5,037 bases of DNA from Acidobacteriota bacterium (GTDB lineage Bacteria > Acidobacteriota > Aminicenantia > UBA2199): NCBI GenBank assembly GCA_021817755.1, contig JAKAGC010000378.1, positions 1 to 5,037 on the forward strand. Reading direction: 5' to 3'. The position numbers were made by a program, and so were the translations under genes. How positions within the stretch are numbered: the stretch's first letter is position 1; every line of letters starts with the position of its first letter. Of this stretch, positions 1 to 5,037 are shown piece by piece. The notes under the pieces are model-generated. The model was not told where the DNA came from and searched no databases. It saw only the letters and a program-made list of their open reading frames with translations.

Positions 1-9
1 AAAATAGTA

Positions 10-15
10 TATAAT
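10..15 (+). promoter_or_regulatory. Possible -10 promoter element (TATAAT) just before the lipoprotein gene
   Basis: A perfect TATAAT hexamer lies 15 bases before the ATG at 31. If used, transcription would start around position 22 and leave only about 9 untranslated bases. No Shine-Dalgarno sequence is visible before that ATG, which would fit a near-leaderless message. The matching -35 element would fall outside the window, so this cannot be confirmed. In AT-rich DNA such a hexamer can arise by chance, and the gene could instead be read through from upstream. Confidence 0.35.
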
Positions 16-30
16 CTAATAGCTACGACA

Positions 31-1116
31 ATGAAAACAAAAAAATTTTATACTATTCTGTTATGTATTGCAATGATGTTCATAATTCATTGCGGGAAAG
101 GAAAATCTACCGAAAAAGAAACAGATAACGAAAACCAATCTGTTACCCAACCTCAATCCACAGGAGTAGACGGAACGGTAGGTATATCGGAACTTGCAAA
201 AGAACCCGGGGATCAAAATGTCGTTCTCCAAATCGAAACGTATAAATATACAAATCTCGATTTTAGAAAATACCTTCAGGTTCATTATCCCGATCTTGTA
301 CCCTCAGCAAAGGAGTTTTCCGGCACACAAATTATCCCCCGTCTTTTCGATTCGTATGTACAGCAAAAAATAGTCTTGTATTCAGCTCTGAAAGAAAGTG
401 TATCTGTATCAGACGAAGAAACCGAAAAATACCTGAAACGGCTCAATTCACCGAAATTCGACAAAAAAGCGGCATCAGATGCCATAATGGTTGAAAAATA
501 TCTGAATTTCAAAATCTACAACCAGGTAAATGTCACCGACGCTGAAATTCAGGACTATTACCGCAAAAATCTAGATTCCTTCAAAAAAATGCCTGAAGTC
601 GAATTATACCAGATACTCGTAAAAGATAGAGATACGGCTCAACGAATTCGTGGAACATTAATTAATTCCCCTGAAAAATTTGAAGAAATCGCGAAAGAGC
701 AATCAACATCCCAGGAAAAAGATAAAGGCGGTTATATGGGATTTTTTGAGAAGGGAACACTTCCAAAAGATATGGAAGATGTTGTTTTTGCTTTAAATAT
801 GAATTCTATTAGCCCAGTAATCCAATCGACATATGGATTCCATATTTTTAAAGTCAATTCCAAAAAGAAAGAACGAATTCTCAGCCTGGACAGAGTAAAA
901 CCAGAAATAAAAAATATCCTTCTTTCTGAAAGATTAAGTACTGCTAAACAGGAATTATTTAAACAATTGCGAAAAAGCCTTAACATTACAATTTATTATG
1001 ATAAACTTTTTTTTGAATATAAAAATAATACATTTGAAGGAGATCAGGGAGATGAAAATAACGAACAAACTCATTCCGCTTCTGATCCTGGCATGGATAA
1101 TTCCAGGATTCCTTAA
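31..1116 (+). CDS. PpiC/parvulin-type peptidyl-prolyl isomerase-like lipoprotein
   Basis: This 361-residue protein is probably a periplasm-facing lipoprotein that chaperones exported or outer-membrane proteins. The N-terminus has a basic MKTKK start, a hydrophobic stretch (about 6-19) and a candidate lipidation cysteine at 21 (FIIHC). Histidine just before the cysteine is atypical for a lipobox. Residues 22-60 are a polar, probably flexible tether. Residues about 62-185 form a helical SurA/PpiC-like N-domain. The parvulin domain spans about 189-278, with the GGYMGFF signature at 233-239 and YGFHIFKV at 268-275. The first conserved parvulin histidine is replaced by Gln194 (LYQILVK), while His271 remains. 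The last ~33 residues are a polar tail that depends on an eight-T run and overlaps the next gene by 65 bases. No Shine-Dalgarno sequence precedes the ATG; it is chosen because it gives a complete signal peptide. The family is a firm call; enzymatic activity is uncertain. Confidence 0.85.
   Translation: MKTKKFYTILLCIAMMFIIHCGKGKSTEKETDNENQSVTQPQSTGVDGTVGISELAKEPGDQNVVLQIETYKYTNLDFRKYLQVHYPDLVPSAKEFSGTQIIPRLFDSYVQQKIVLYSALKESVSVSDEETEKYLKRLNSPKFDKKAASDAIMVEKYLNFKIYNQVNVTDAEIQDYYRKNLDSFKKMPEVELYQILVKDRDTAQRIRGTLINSPEKFEEIAKEQSTSQEKDKGGYMGFFEKGTLPKDMEDVVFALNMNSISPVIQSTYGFHIFKVNSKKKERILSLDRVKPEIKNILLSERLSTAKQELFKQLRKSLNITIYYDKLFFEYKNNTFEGDQGDENNEQTHSASDPGMDNSRIP
1007..1014 (+). repeat. Eight-T homopolymer that sets the C-terminus of the lipoprotein
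   Basis: The run covers codons 326-328 (Leu-Phe-Phe) of the lipoprotein gene. With nine Ts the next codon becomes TGA, ending the protein at 328 residues in a typical place for the family. With seven Ts the frame joins that of the downstream SurA-like gene without a stop. As given, with eight Ts, the gene runs 33 codons further into the next gene. The alternative readings come directly from the sequence; whether slippage occurs is inference. Confidence 0.6.
1037..1042 (+). promoter_or_regulatory. Ribosome binding site AAGGAG that fixes the SurA-like start
   Basis: AAGGAG sits 9 bases before the ATG at 1052. It decides between that start and an in-frame ATG at 998, which lacks such a site and would place 18 extra residues before the signal peptide. 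The site lies inside the coding sequence of the preceding lipoprotein gene as read here. Confidence 0.75.
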
Positions 1117-2017
1117 CTTAGGCACATATACTCACGCCGAAACTATTGAAAAAATCGTCGCTGCTGTTAATGGCGAATTAATCACCTATTCTGATATAAA
1201 AAATGCAGAAAATGAAAGAACTCAGATATTATCCCAGCAGTTCCAAGGTGATGAACTCCAGAAAAAATTAGATGAGATGAAAAAAACTCTGCTCAACACA
1301 TTGATCGATCAAAAAGTTCTATTATCTTTTGCTCGGGAAAAAAACTACAATGTGGATAGCGATTTCGAGATGATCGTCAAAAATATTAAAAAGCAATATA
1401 ATTTTAATTCGGATGAAGAGTTAAAACAGGCTATTGCTGCTCAAGGGATTGAATATGAACGCTGGAAAGAATTCACTAAAGATGAACAAATGATTCATCG
1501 ATATATTTATGAAATGATCGGCTCTAAGATTAATATCGATAATGCAGCCATTATGGAATATTACAAAAAAAATATTAAACAGTATACGGTCCCAATGAAA
1601 TTTAAATTGAATTGCATCCTTCTAAATAAATCCGGTACGACACCTGAAGCTATTGAAGAAAAGAAGAATACTATTCTTAATGAATTAAAAACTACCCCTT
1701 TTGCAGATGTTGCAAAAAAATATACAGAATTACCTTCCGGGGATATATTATTGGGTGAATTTAAAGAAGGCGAATTAAACAAAAATTTAGAAAAAGCCGC
1801 TCTCGAATTATCACTCAACAGTTTTTCCGGTTGGGTAGAAACCGATACTTCCTGGTATATCTTGCAACTTATTGAACGCTCAGAAAGCCAATTAATCGAA
1901 TATCAGAAAGTTCGCAATGATATAGAAGAACGCCTAAGAGAAGAAGAGCAGGCAAAAAAAATCGATGGATTTATCCAGGAATTAAAAAAAGATAGTCATA
2001 TAAAAATCTACGAATAA
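1052..2017 (+). CDS. SurA-like periplasmic chaperone with a degenerate parvulin domain
   Basis: A 321-residue secreted protein resembling the short, single-parvulin SurA proteins that escort outer-membrane proteins across the periplasm. The signal peptide covers residues 1-29, with likely cleavage after THA. The mature protein opens with EKIVAAVNGELITYSDI (33-49), the usual start of a SurA N-domain, which runs through helices to about 175. A parvulin-like domain follows at about 178-275. It keeps the fold pattern (FADVAKKYTE at 217-226, LLGEFKEGEL at 233-242) but lacks both conserved histidines: the first strand reads LNCILL (186-191) and the last SWYILQL (267-273). A charged C-terminal helix (about 283-313) resembles the SurA C-terminal helix. 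An extension to an ATG at 998 is rejected because AAGGAG precedes 1052 and the signal peptide begins there. The gene overlaps the lipoprotein gene by 65 bases and is probably co-transcribed with it. Chaperone role is likely; isomerase activity is doubtful. Confidence 0.85.
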   Translation: MKITNKLIPLLILAWIIPGFLNLGTYTHAETIEKIVAAVNGELITYSDIKNAENERTQILSQQFQGDELQKKLDEMKKTLLNTLIDQKVLLSFAREKNYNVDSDFEMIVKNIKKQYNFNSDEELKQAIAAQGIEYERWKEFTKDEQMIHRYIYEMIGSKINIDNAAIMEYYKKNIKQYTVPMKFKLNCILLNKSGTTPEAIEEKKNTILNELKTTPFADVAKKYTELPSGDILLGEFKEGELNKNLEKAALELSLNSFSGWVETDTSWYILQLIERSESQLIEYQKVRNDIEERLREEEQAKKIDGFIQELKKDSHIKIYE

Positions 2018-2058
2018 AGTTTTTTATTTAATGAAAATCAATTAAAATATCAAAATAG

Positions 2059-2088
2059 ATGAGGCGTTACGAATCAGTAACGTCTCAT
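2059..2088. terminator. Strong 12-bp hairpin in the convergent gap
   Basis: Positions 2059-2070 pair with 2077-2088 (ATGAGGCGTTAC with GTAACGTCTCAT), with one G-T wobble and a six-base loop, GAATCA. It starts about 40 bases after the SurA-like stop. On the plus strand no T-run follows, so it would be a weak intrinsic terminator but could protect a 3' end. On the minus strand the downstream sequence is T-rich (TATTTTGATATTTT), so it may serve as a second stop for the minus-strand operon. Confidence 0.55.
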
Positions 2089-2256
2089 TCTCAATTCACT
2101 AAAGCAGTAAAAAACCCCCCAGATTTAGAAGACCTTTTTTTCATTTATTATTTGTAAAAGACGCTTAATAATTTATGAATTTCTCGATAAATGGGTCTGC
2201 TTTATTCTTTTTTTGAATGGAACGATAATGGCTTTATAAAATCTAATTTTTGATTA

Positions 2257-2298
2257 GGAGCGAAAGAAAATTCGCTCCCTCTTTTGGATATTTTTTTT
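2257..2298. terminator. Probable bidirectional rho-independent terminator
   Basis: GGAGCGAA (2257-2264) pairs perfectly with TTCGCTCC (2271-2278) around a six-base loop. On the plus strand a T-rich stretch follows, with eight Ts at 2291-2298 after a short gap. On the minus strand the hairpin lies about 37 bases after the barrel-gene stop and is followed by AT-rich sequence with short T-runs. It is placed to stop both converging messages. The gap between the stem and the main T-run makes the plus-strand version imperfect. Confidence 0.6.
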
Positions 2299-2314
2299 AA
2301 TTCTAAGTGGAAAT

Positions 2315-2803
2315 TTATATATGTAGGAAAACACCTGCACTTATTCGAGTTCGGTTATATCCTGCCGAATAATGTAAAAATCGAACATCTCCGCGAATGG
2401 AGAACATACCTGAAAAAAAATAATGTAGTCCACCACCGAAAAAAGAGAATTTTTCCTGGTCACGGGTAAAATGGAAATTAAAGTGGTCGAACTCACTTCC
2501 CACACCGACAACGGCATAAGGAGCGAGATTACCAAATTTCGGACGAACTTTTAATGCGATCGAAAGAGAATTTCTAAACTCAAGATCATTCTCTTTGGCT
2601 GATTTTCGATTCCATTCCATTTCAATTTTAACCATAGGAATAACCATTCCCATACTTCCACTTAAACCTACTTGAGTTCGAGTCGGCTTTGAAAGCGAAC
2701 CAGTTGTGAATCCCAATTCCATCGCATTCAAATTCCATGATGTAAATATTATAACGAGCACAACAGGAATCCATTTTTTTATAATTCTCAATACTAGTGT
2801 CAT
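2315..2803 (-). CDS. Small outer-membrane beta-barrel protein
   Basis: A 162-residue protein with a signal peptide (basic and hydrophobic residues 1-27, likely cleavage after NLNA). The rest is made of alternating hydrophobic and polar stretches with many Gly and aromatic residues. About seven or eight amphipathic strands can be picked out, such as PYAVVGVGSEF, FSFFGGGLHYFF, FSIRGDVRFLHY and the final RISAGVFLHI. The C-terminal strand ends in a hydrophobic residue after an aromatic/His pair, loosely like a barrel-assembly signal. Size and pattern fit the OmpA/OmpX-like eight-stranded barrel class; no enzyme motif is seen. The start is secure: AAGGAG lies 7 bases before the ATG, and ATGA overlaps the stop of the solute-binding protein gene. 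Coupling to that gene suggests a shared role at the envelope, perhaps a channel or surface partner, but the substrate cannot be told. Confidence 0.75.
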   Translation of the reverse strand: MTLVLRIIKKWIPVVLVIIFTSWNLNAMELGFTTGSLSKPTRTQVGLSGSMGMVIPMVKIEMEWNRKSAKENDLEFRNSLSIALKVRPKFGNLAPYAVVGVGSEFDHFNFHFTRDQEKFSFFGGGLHYFFSGMFSIRGDVRFLHYSAGYNRTRISAGVFLHI

Positions 2804-4254
2804 TCGACTTCTCCTTTCCTTTCAGAGGAATTCGCCCGGTTAAATCTTACAGATTGGAATAACGGTTTTCCATAATAATCCAGGTCTATCCCGGCAAGGT
2901 TCTTTTTAACATAAAGTGAATATCGCTTCTGAAACAATGGTAATATTATCCCATCATCGATAATCTTCTCAGTTATCCTGGAAACCAGATCCATCGTCAA
3001 TTCTTCGTTTTTTAAATTCTGCACTTCATCCAATTGGTTAAGCAATTTTAAATAACTTTCATCAAATCGTTCGAAGCTCATTTCTTTTAAAATAACTTTA
3101 ACTTTTTCTTCGATCGGTTCCTGCTTATTAAAGGTTTTAGCCATCATTAAATAGCTGATTGGCGTTGTATTCATAAAGTTTGATAATTGATTATCGCTGA
3201 GGAAAATCGTTTCGATTGGAAGATTATTTTTCTCCAGGAAGTCAGCTAATGGTTTTTCCAATGATTTTAACGAAGACAAAATGTACAATTTCACTTTTGA
3301 GTATTGTAAAACTGATCTCACCTTCCAGTCCGGAAAAGTTTGAATATTAAGAGTAACAGGCGATTCATCGTTTGAAGTTAGAGAATTTAAATCCATTAAA
3401 TTCTGGAAAGCGTCAGGAATAGGAGTAGGTTTTATTTTTGGATTAGTACCGGAAGGCTTAAAAAAGTTTTTCAACATTGAATAAAGTGCAATTCGAGCAT
3501 TTCCACTGGTTTTTCCCTCTTTTCCTTCGGGGAAAACCAAATACAGATTTTGATATACACCGGAATCCAACTCGCTGAATTTTTCATTTTTAAATCCTGG
3601 ATCAGCCAGAAAAACATCCGGGTAATACATATCATAAAATATGACTTTTACAGAATCCAGGTATGATCGTCCTCCTGGATAAAATGGATTCGGTTTTAAA
3701 AGGATATGTTGATTCTTATCCCACTCAACAGGGTAAAACATTCCTGAAAAGACATCGTCGCTTCCAGTAATTACAACCAGTTCCGGGGTAGTCAATGAAC
3801 CAAGAATTCCAGGATCATCCTGTAATAACTCCACAACAACTCGATTCTCTTCAGGGATTGTTTTAATTTTTTTTATCAATCGCCGTAGCTTACGTGAAGA
3901 AACCGAATTCATATCAAGATATAATTTAAGAGATCCTTCTATATGTTCAGCAGTAATAAGTTTGCCATTTGAAAAGCAACTATTCTCTTTCAGTATTAGA
4001 TTTAAAGTGAAAGTATTTTTATCATATGTATATTCACGAAAAACGTTAGAGTCGATTTCACCATTTTTTCTCAGGTAGAAAAAATTCTCATATATAAATG
4101 AGTAAAAAACCATATTGGAGTAACTGGAAGGATTATATGAAAAATCATCCGGTTCGTTTAACCTGATTACTACTTCTCCACCATAATAGGGTTTGATTGC
4201 GGCGATCGATATCAATGCAATAACTATTACCATCAATTTCGATATTTTACTCAC
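2800..4254 (-). CDS. Family 5 extracellular solute-binding protein (OppA/DppA-like), GTG start
   Basis: A 484-residue periplasmic binding protein of the SBP_bac_5 type, the class that delivers oligopeptides, nickel or similar ligands to ABC importers. The N-terminus (SKISK, then LMVIVIALISIAAI) is a signal peptide or anchor without a lipidation cysteine. Family landmarks follow in order: YSFIYENFFYLRKNGEI (51-67); FTLNLILKENSCFSNGKLIT into AEHIEGSLK (82-110); YPVEWDKNQHILLKPNPFY followed by PGGRSYLDSV (174-202); and GIILPLFQKRYSLYVKKNLA (435-454). It is somewhat short for the family, and the region around 205-300 looks compressed. GTG at 4254 is chosen because GGAG lies 8 bases upstream and the signal peptide begins there; an upstream TTG at 4308 has no such site. 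It overlaps the preceding gene by 8 bases (GTGAGTAA) and the barrel gene by 4. No permease or ATPase is present, so the ligand is unknown. Confidence 0.82.
   Translation of the reverse strand: MSKISKLMVIVIALISIAAIKPYYGGEVVIRLNEPDDFSYNPSSYSNMVFYSFIYENFFYLRKNGEIDSNVFREYTYDKNTFTLNLILKENSCFSNGKLITAEHIEGSLKLYLDMNSVSSRKLRRLIKKIKTIPEENRVVVELLQDDPGILGSLTTPELVVITGSDDVFSGMFYPVEWDKNQHILLKPNPFYPGGRSYLDSVKVIFYDMYYPDVFLADPGFKNEKFSELDSGVYQNLYLVFPEGKEGKTSGNARIALYSMLKNFFKPSGTNPKIKPTPIPDAFQNLMDLNSLTSNDESPVTLNIQTFPDWKVRSVLQYSKVKLYILSSLKSLEKPLADFLEKNNLPIETIFLSDNQLSNFMNTTPISYLMMAKTFNKQEPIEEKVKVILKEMSFERFDESYLKLLNQLDEVQNLKNEELTMDLVSRITEKIIDDGIILPLFQKRYSLYVKKNLAGIDLDYYGKPLFQSVRFNRANSSERKGEVE
2811..2816 (-). promoter_or_regulatory. 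Ribosome binding site AAGGAG for the barrel gene
   Basis: AAGGAG on the minus strand, 7 bases before the ATG at 2803, lies within the last codons of the solute-binding protein gene. A second purine-rich stretch (AGGAAA) sits directly upstream. With the 4-base ATGA overlap this points to efficient, coupled translation. Confidence 0.8.
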
Positions 4255-4813
4255 TCTTTTTACTCCAGAACTGCAGTTTATATTCTGCATAAGTCTCACT
4301 TTTCCCAATAGAGGGTGATTTTAATGCGGAATTCGAAGAAGATCGGTTTAAAAGTTTAACCTTTACCCAGAAACCTGGTGCTGTTTTCCAAATCCCATCC
4401 GATATAAATTCAATTTCGCCATCGATTGAATTTTCAAAAACTTGTTGTCTACTACCACTTTCAATACGGTAAAAATATAGTTTATCCGTTCCGGTAGAGA
4501 AATTGCTGATAGCTAACCATTTTCCATCAAGCGTACATAATGCACTTCCCCGTTCTTCCTTCTCTGCTGTAGCTTGCTCGAAGTTATCCGAAAAAAAACG
4601 GTATATATAATCACGATCTACCATATGGATGGACATCAGTTGACTATCTTCTGGGCGGATTGCATAATCTGAAGCATAAAAAGACTGAACTTGCTTCTCA
4701 AGTACTCCTTCAGTATCCGAAATCGGTGTATCCGGGAGAATAGGTACAAGAATCCATTTACCTTCAAAATAATTTTTACCTAACGCATAGCGGATTCCTG
4801 CCAGGTAATTCAT
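4247..4813 (-). CDS. Protein of unknown function with a propeller-like motif, probably 5'-truncated
   Basis: From the first available ATG this gives 188 residues and I do not recognise the family. Residues 94-120 read TLDGKWLAIS, then a loop, then TGTDKLYFYRIESG. This resembles one blade of a WD40-like (PD40/TolB-type) beta-propeller; DGEIEFISDG (131-140) could begin another. That similarity is a weak inference. The ATG at 4813 has no ribosome binding site and there is no signal peptide. The same frame stays open for 39 more codons upstream with coding-like composition (KFKEEKWEEPETT, INFVPLRRIKLND) until a TAA at 4931-4933, with no ATG, GTG or TTG between. Either the gene begins at a weak ATG or it is the 3' part of a broken longer gene. 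It overlaps the binding protein start by 8 bases, so if translated it would couple to it. Confidence 0.5.
   Translation of the reverse strand: MNYLAGIRYALGKNYFEGKWILVPILPDTPISDTEGVLEKQVQSFYASDYAIRPEDSQLMSIHMVDRDYIYRFFSDNFEQATAEKEERGSALCTLDGKWLAISNFSTGTDKLYFYRIESGSRQQVFENSIDGEIEFISDGIWKTAPGFWVKVKLLNRSSSNSALKSPSIGKSETYAEYKLQFWSKKSE
4263..4266 (-). promoter_or_regulatory. Ribosome binding site that supports the GTG start of the binding protein
   Basis: GGAG on the minus strand (within TCTGGAG), 8 bases before the GTG at 4254. It lies in the final codons of the upstream gene. It is the main reason for preferring the GTG over the upstream TTG at 4308. Confidence 0.6.
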
Positions 4814-5037
4814 ATCATTTAATTTTATTCGGCGTAAAGGTACAAAATTAATGGAAGTTGTTTCAGGCTCCTCCCATTTTTCCTCTTTAAATTTAATAAA
4901 AACCGAGTAAGACGAAAAATTGCTCCCTGCTTATAGATAGATATCTGTTCCTTCCTGCAAAACCTTCAATCGCCCCTCTTTTTTCATTTTTGGGTAAAAC
5001 TGCTTTTTCCATTCTATTCATTATTGATAAAATTGTT
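4814..5037 (-). pseudogene. Likely damaged 5' part of the propeller-like gene
   Basis: Read on the minus strand in the frame of the gene below, codons 5017-4934 give a protein-like string (IEWKKQFYPKMKKEGRLKVL, then QEGTDIYL). A TAA follows at 4933-4931, then 39 coding-like codons lead to the apparent ATG at 4813. Further up, TAA-TGA at 5023-5018 blocks the frame, while a neighbouring frame reads NNFINNE just before it, as if one base were lost near 5017. The picture fits a once-longer protein carrying a nonsense change and possibly a frameshift, or sequence errors. No ribosome binding site, signal peptide or convincing promoter is seen here. The window ends before the true N-terminus could be found. 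Confidence 0.4.

Larger units (their letters stand above)
2018..2314. other. Non-coding gap between convergent transcription units
   Basis: This stretch of about 300 bases separates the end of the SurA-like gene from the end of the minus-strand barrel gene. It is very AT-rich and contains two hairpins (annotated separately) and an A6-C6 tract at about 2108-2119 followed by a T-run near 2134-2140. The longest ATG-started plus-strand reading noted, from 2175, has only 14 codons and no ribosome binding site. I see no gene, RNA gene or mobile element here. Confidence 0.7.

Noticed and set aside
61..986. Three minus-strand open frames opposite the lipoprotein gene
   Set aside because: They are antisense shadows of a well-supported gene, with no start signals and Phe/Ser/Arg-rich content typical of reverse reading of AT-rich coding DNA.
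998..1051. ATG at 998 as an upstream start of the SurA-like gene
   Set aside because: It lacks a good ribosome binding site, would place 18 residues before a complete signal peptide, and a strong AAGGAG precedes the ATG at 1052.
1561..1818. Minus-strand open frame of 85 codons opposite the SurA-like gene
   Set aside because: Antisense shadow; no ribosome binding site or recognisable protein.
2284..2469. Plus-strand open frame of 61 codons
   Set aside because: It lies mostly antisense to the beta-barrel gene, has no good ribosome binding site and its protein looks like nothing recognisable.
2341..2535. Second minus-strand frame inside the beta-barrel gene
   Set aside because: Overlaps a better-supported gene on the same strand that has a signal peptide and strong ribosome binding site.
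4255..4308. TTG at 4308 as the start of the solute-binding protein
   Set aside because: No ribosome binding site, and it would put a polar stretch before the signal peptide. GTG at 4254 has GGAG at proper spacing.
4931..4960. Possible minus-strand promoter (TTGCAG with TATAAG or TCTATA)
   Set aside because: Poor match to consensus or spacing, and it lies in sequence that reads as coding; support is too weak to annotate.
4893..5021. Minus-strand 42-codon frame from an ATG at 5021
   Set aside because: No ribosome binding site or recognisable motif; the other frame across the same DNA reads more like protein.

Overview
The window is AT-rich and comes from a Gram-negative-type (diderm) bacterium. 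All five proteins look exported or envelope-related: a lipoprotein, a periplasmic chaperone, a periplasmic solute-binding protein, a small outer-membrane beta-barrel and a possible propeller fragment. I cannot name the genus. The loose lipobox of the first gene fits several AT-rich diderm phyla and does not settle it.

Left half, plus strand (1-2017): two consecutive genes of the parvulin/SurA type. The first encodes a lipoprotein with a PpiC-like domain (31-1116). The second encodes a secreted SurA-like protein, starting at 1052 and ending at 2017. The second gene starts inside the end of the first, behind a good ribosome binding site. Together they look like a periplasmic system that escorts outer-membrane proteins. 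Both have lost canonical parvulin histidines, so chaperoning is more likely than proline isomerisation, especially for the second. An eight-T run near the end of the first gene decides where that protein stops: one more T gives an immediate stop and a conventional intergenic gap.

Middle (2018-2314): a non-coding gap between converging transcription units. It holds two clear hairpins, one a plausible bidirectional terminator next to an eight-T run.

Right half, minus strand (read from 5037 down to 2315): a tightly coupled operon. In order of transcription it has a protein of unknown function with a propeller-like motif (4813-4247), a family 5 extracellular solute-binding protein (4254-2800, GTG start) and a small outer-membrane beta-barrel protein (2803-2315). 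The genes overlap by 8 and 4 bases, so they are probably translationally coupled. No ABC permease or ATPase lies in the window. The 5' part of the first gene looks damaged: coding-like sequence continues upstream of the apparent start but is cut by an in-frame TAA and by stops further up.

No RNA genes, CRISPR arrays, insertion sequences or attachment sites were seen. The points most worth a second look are the T-run switch, the unusual binding-protein/barrel pairing, the damaged upstream gene and the parvulin domains lacking active-site histidines.
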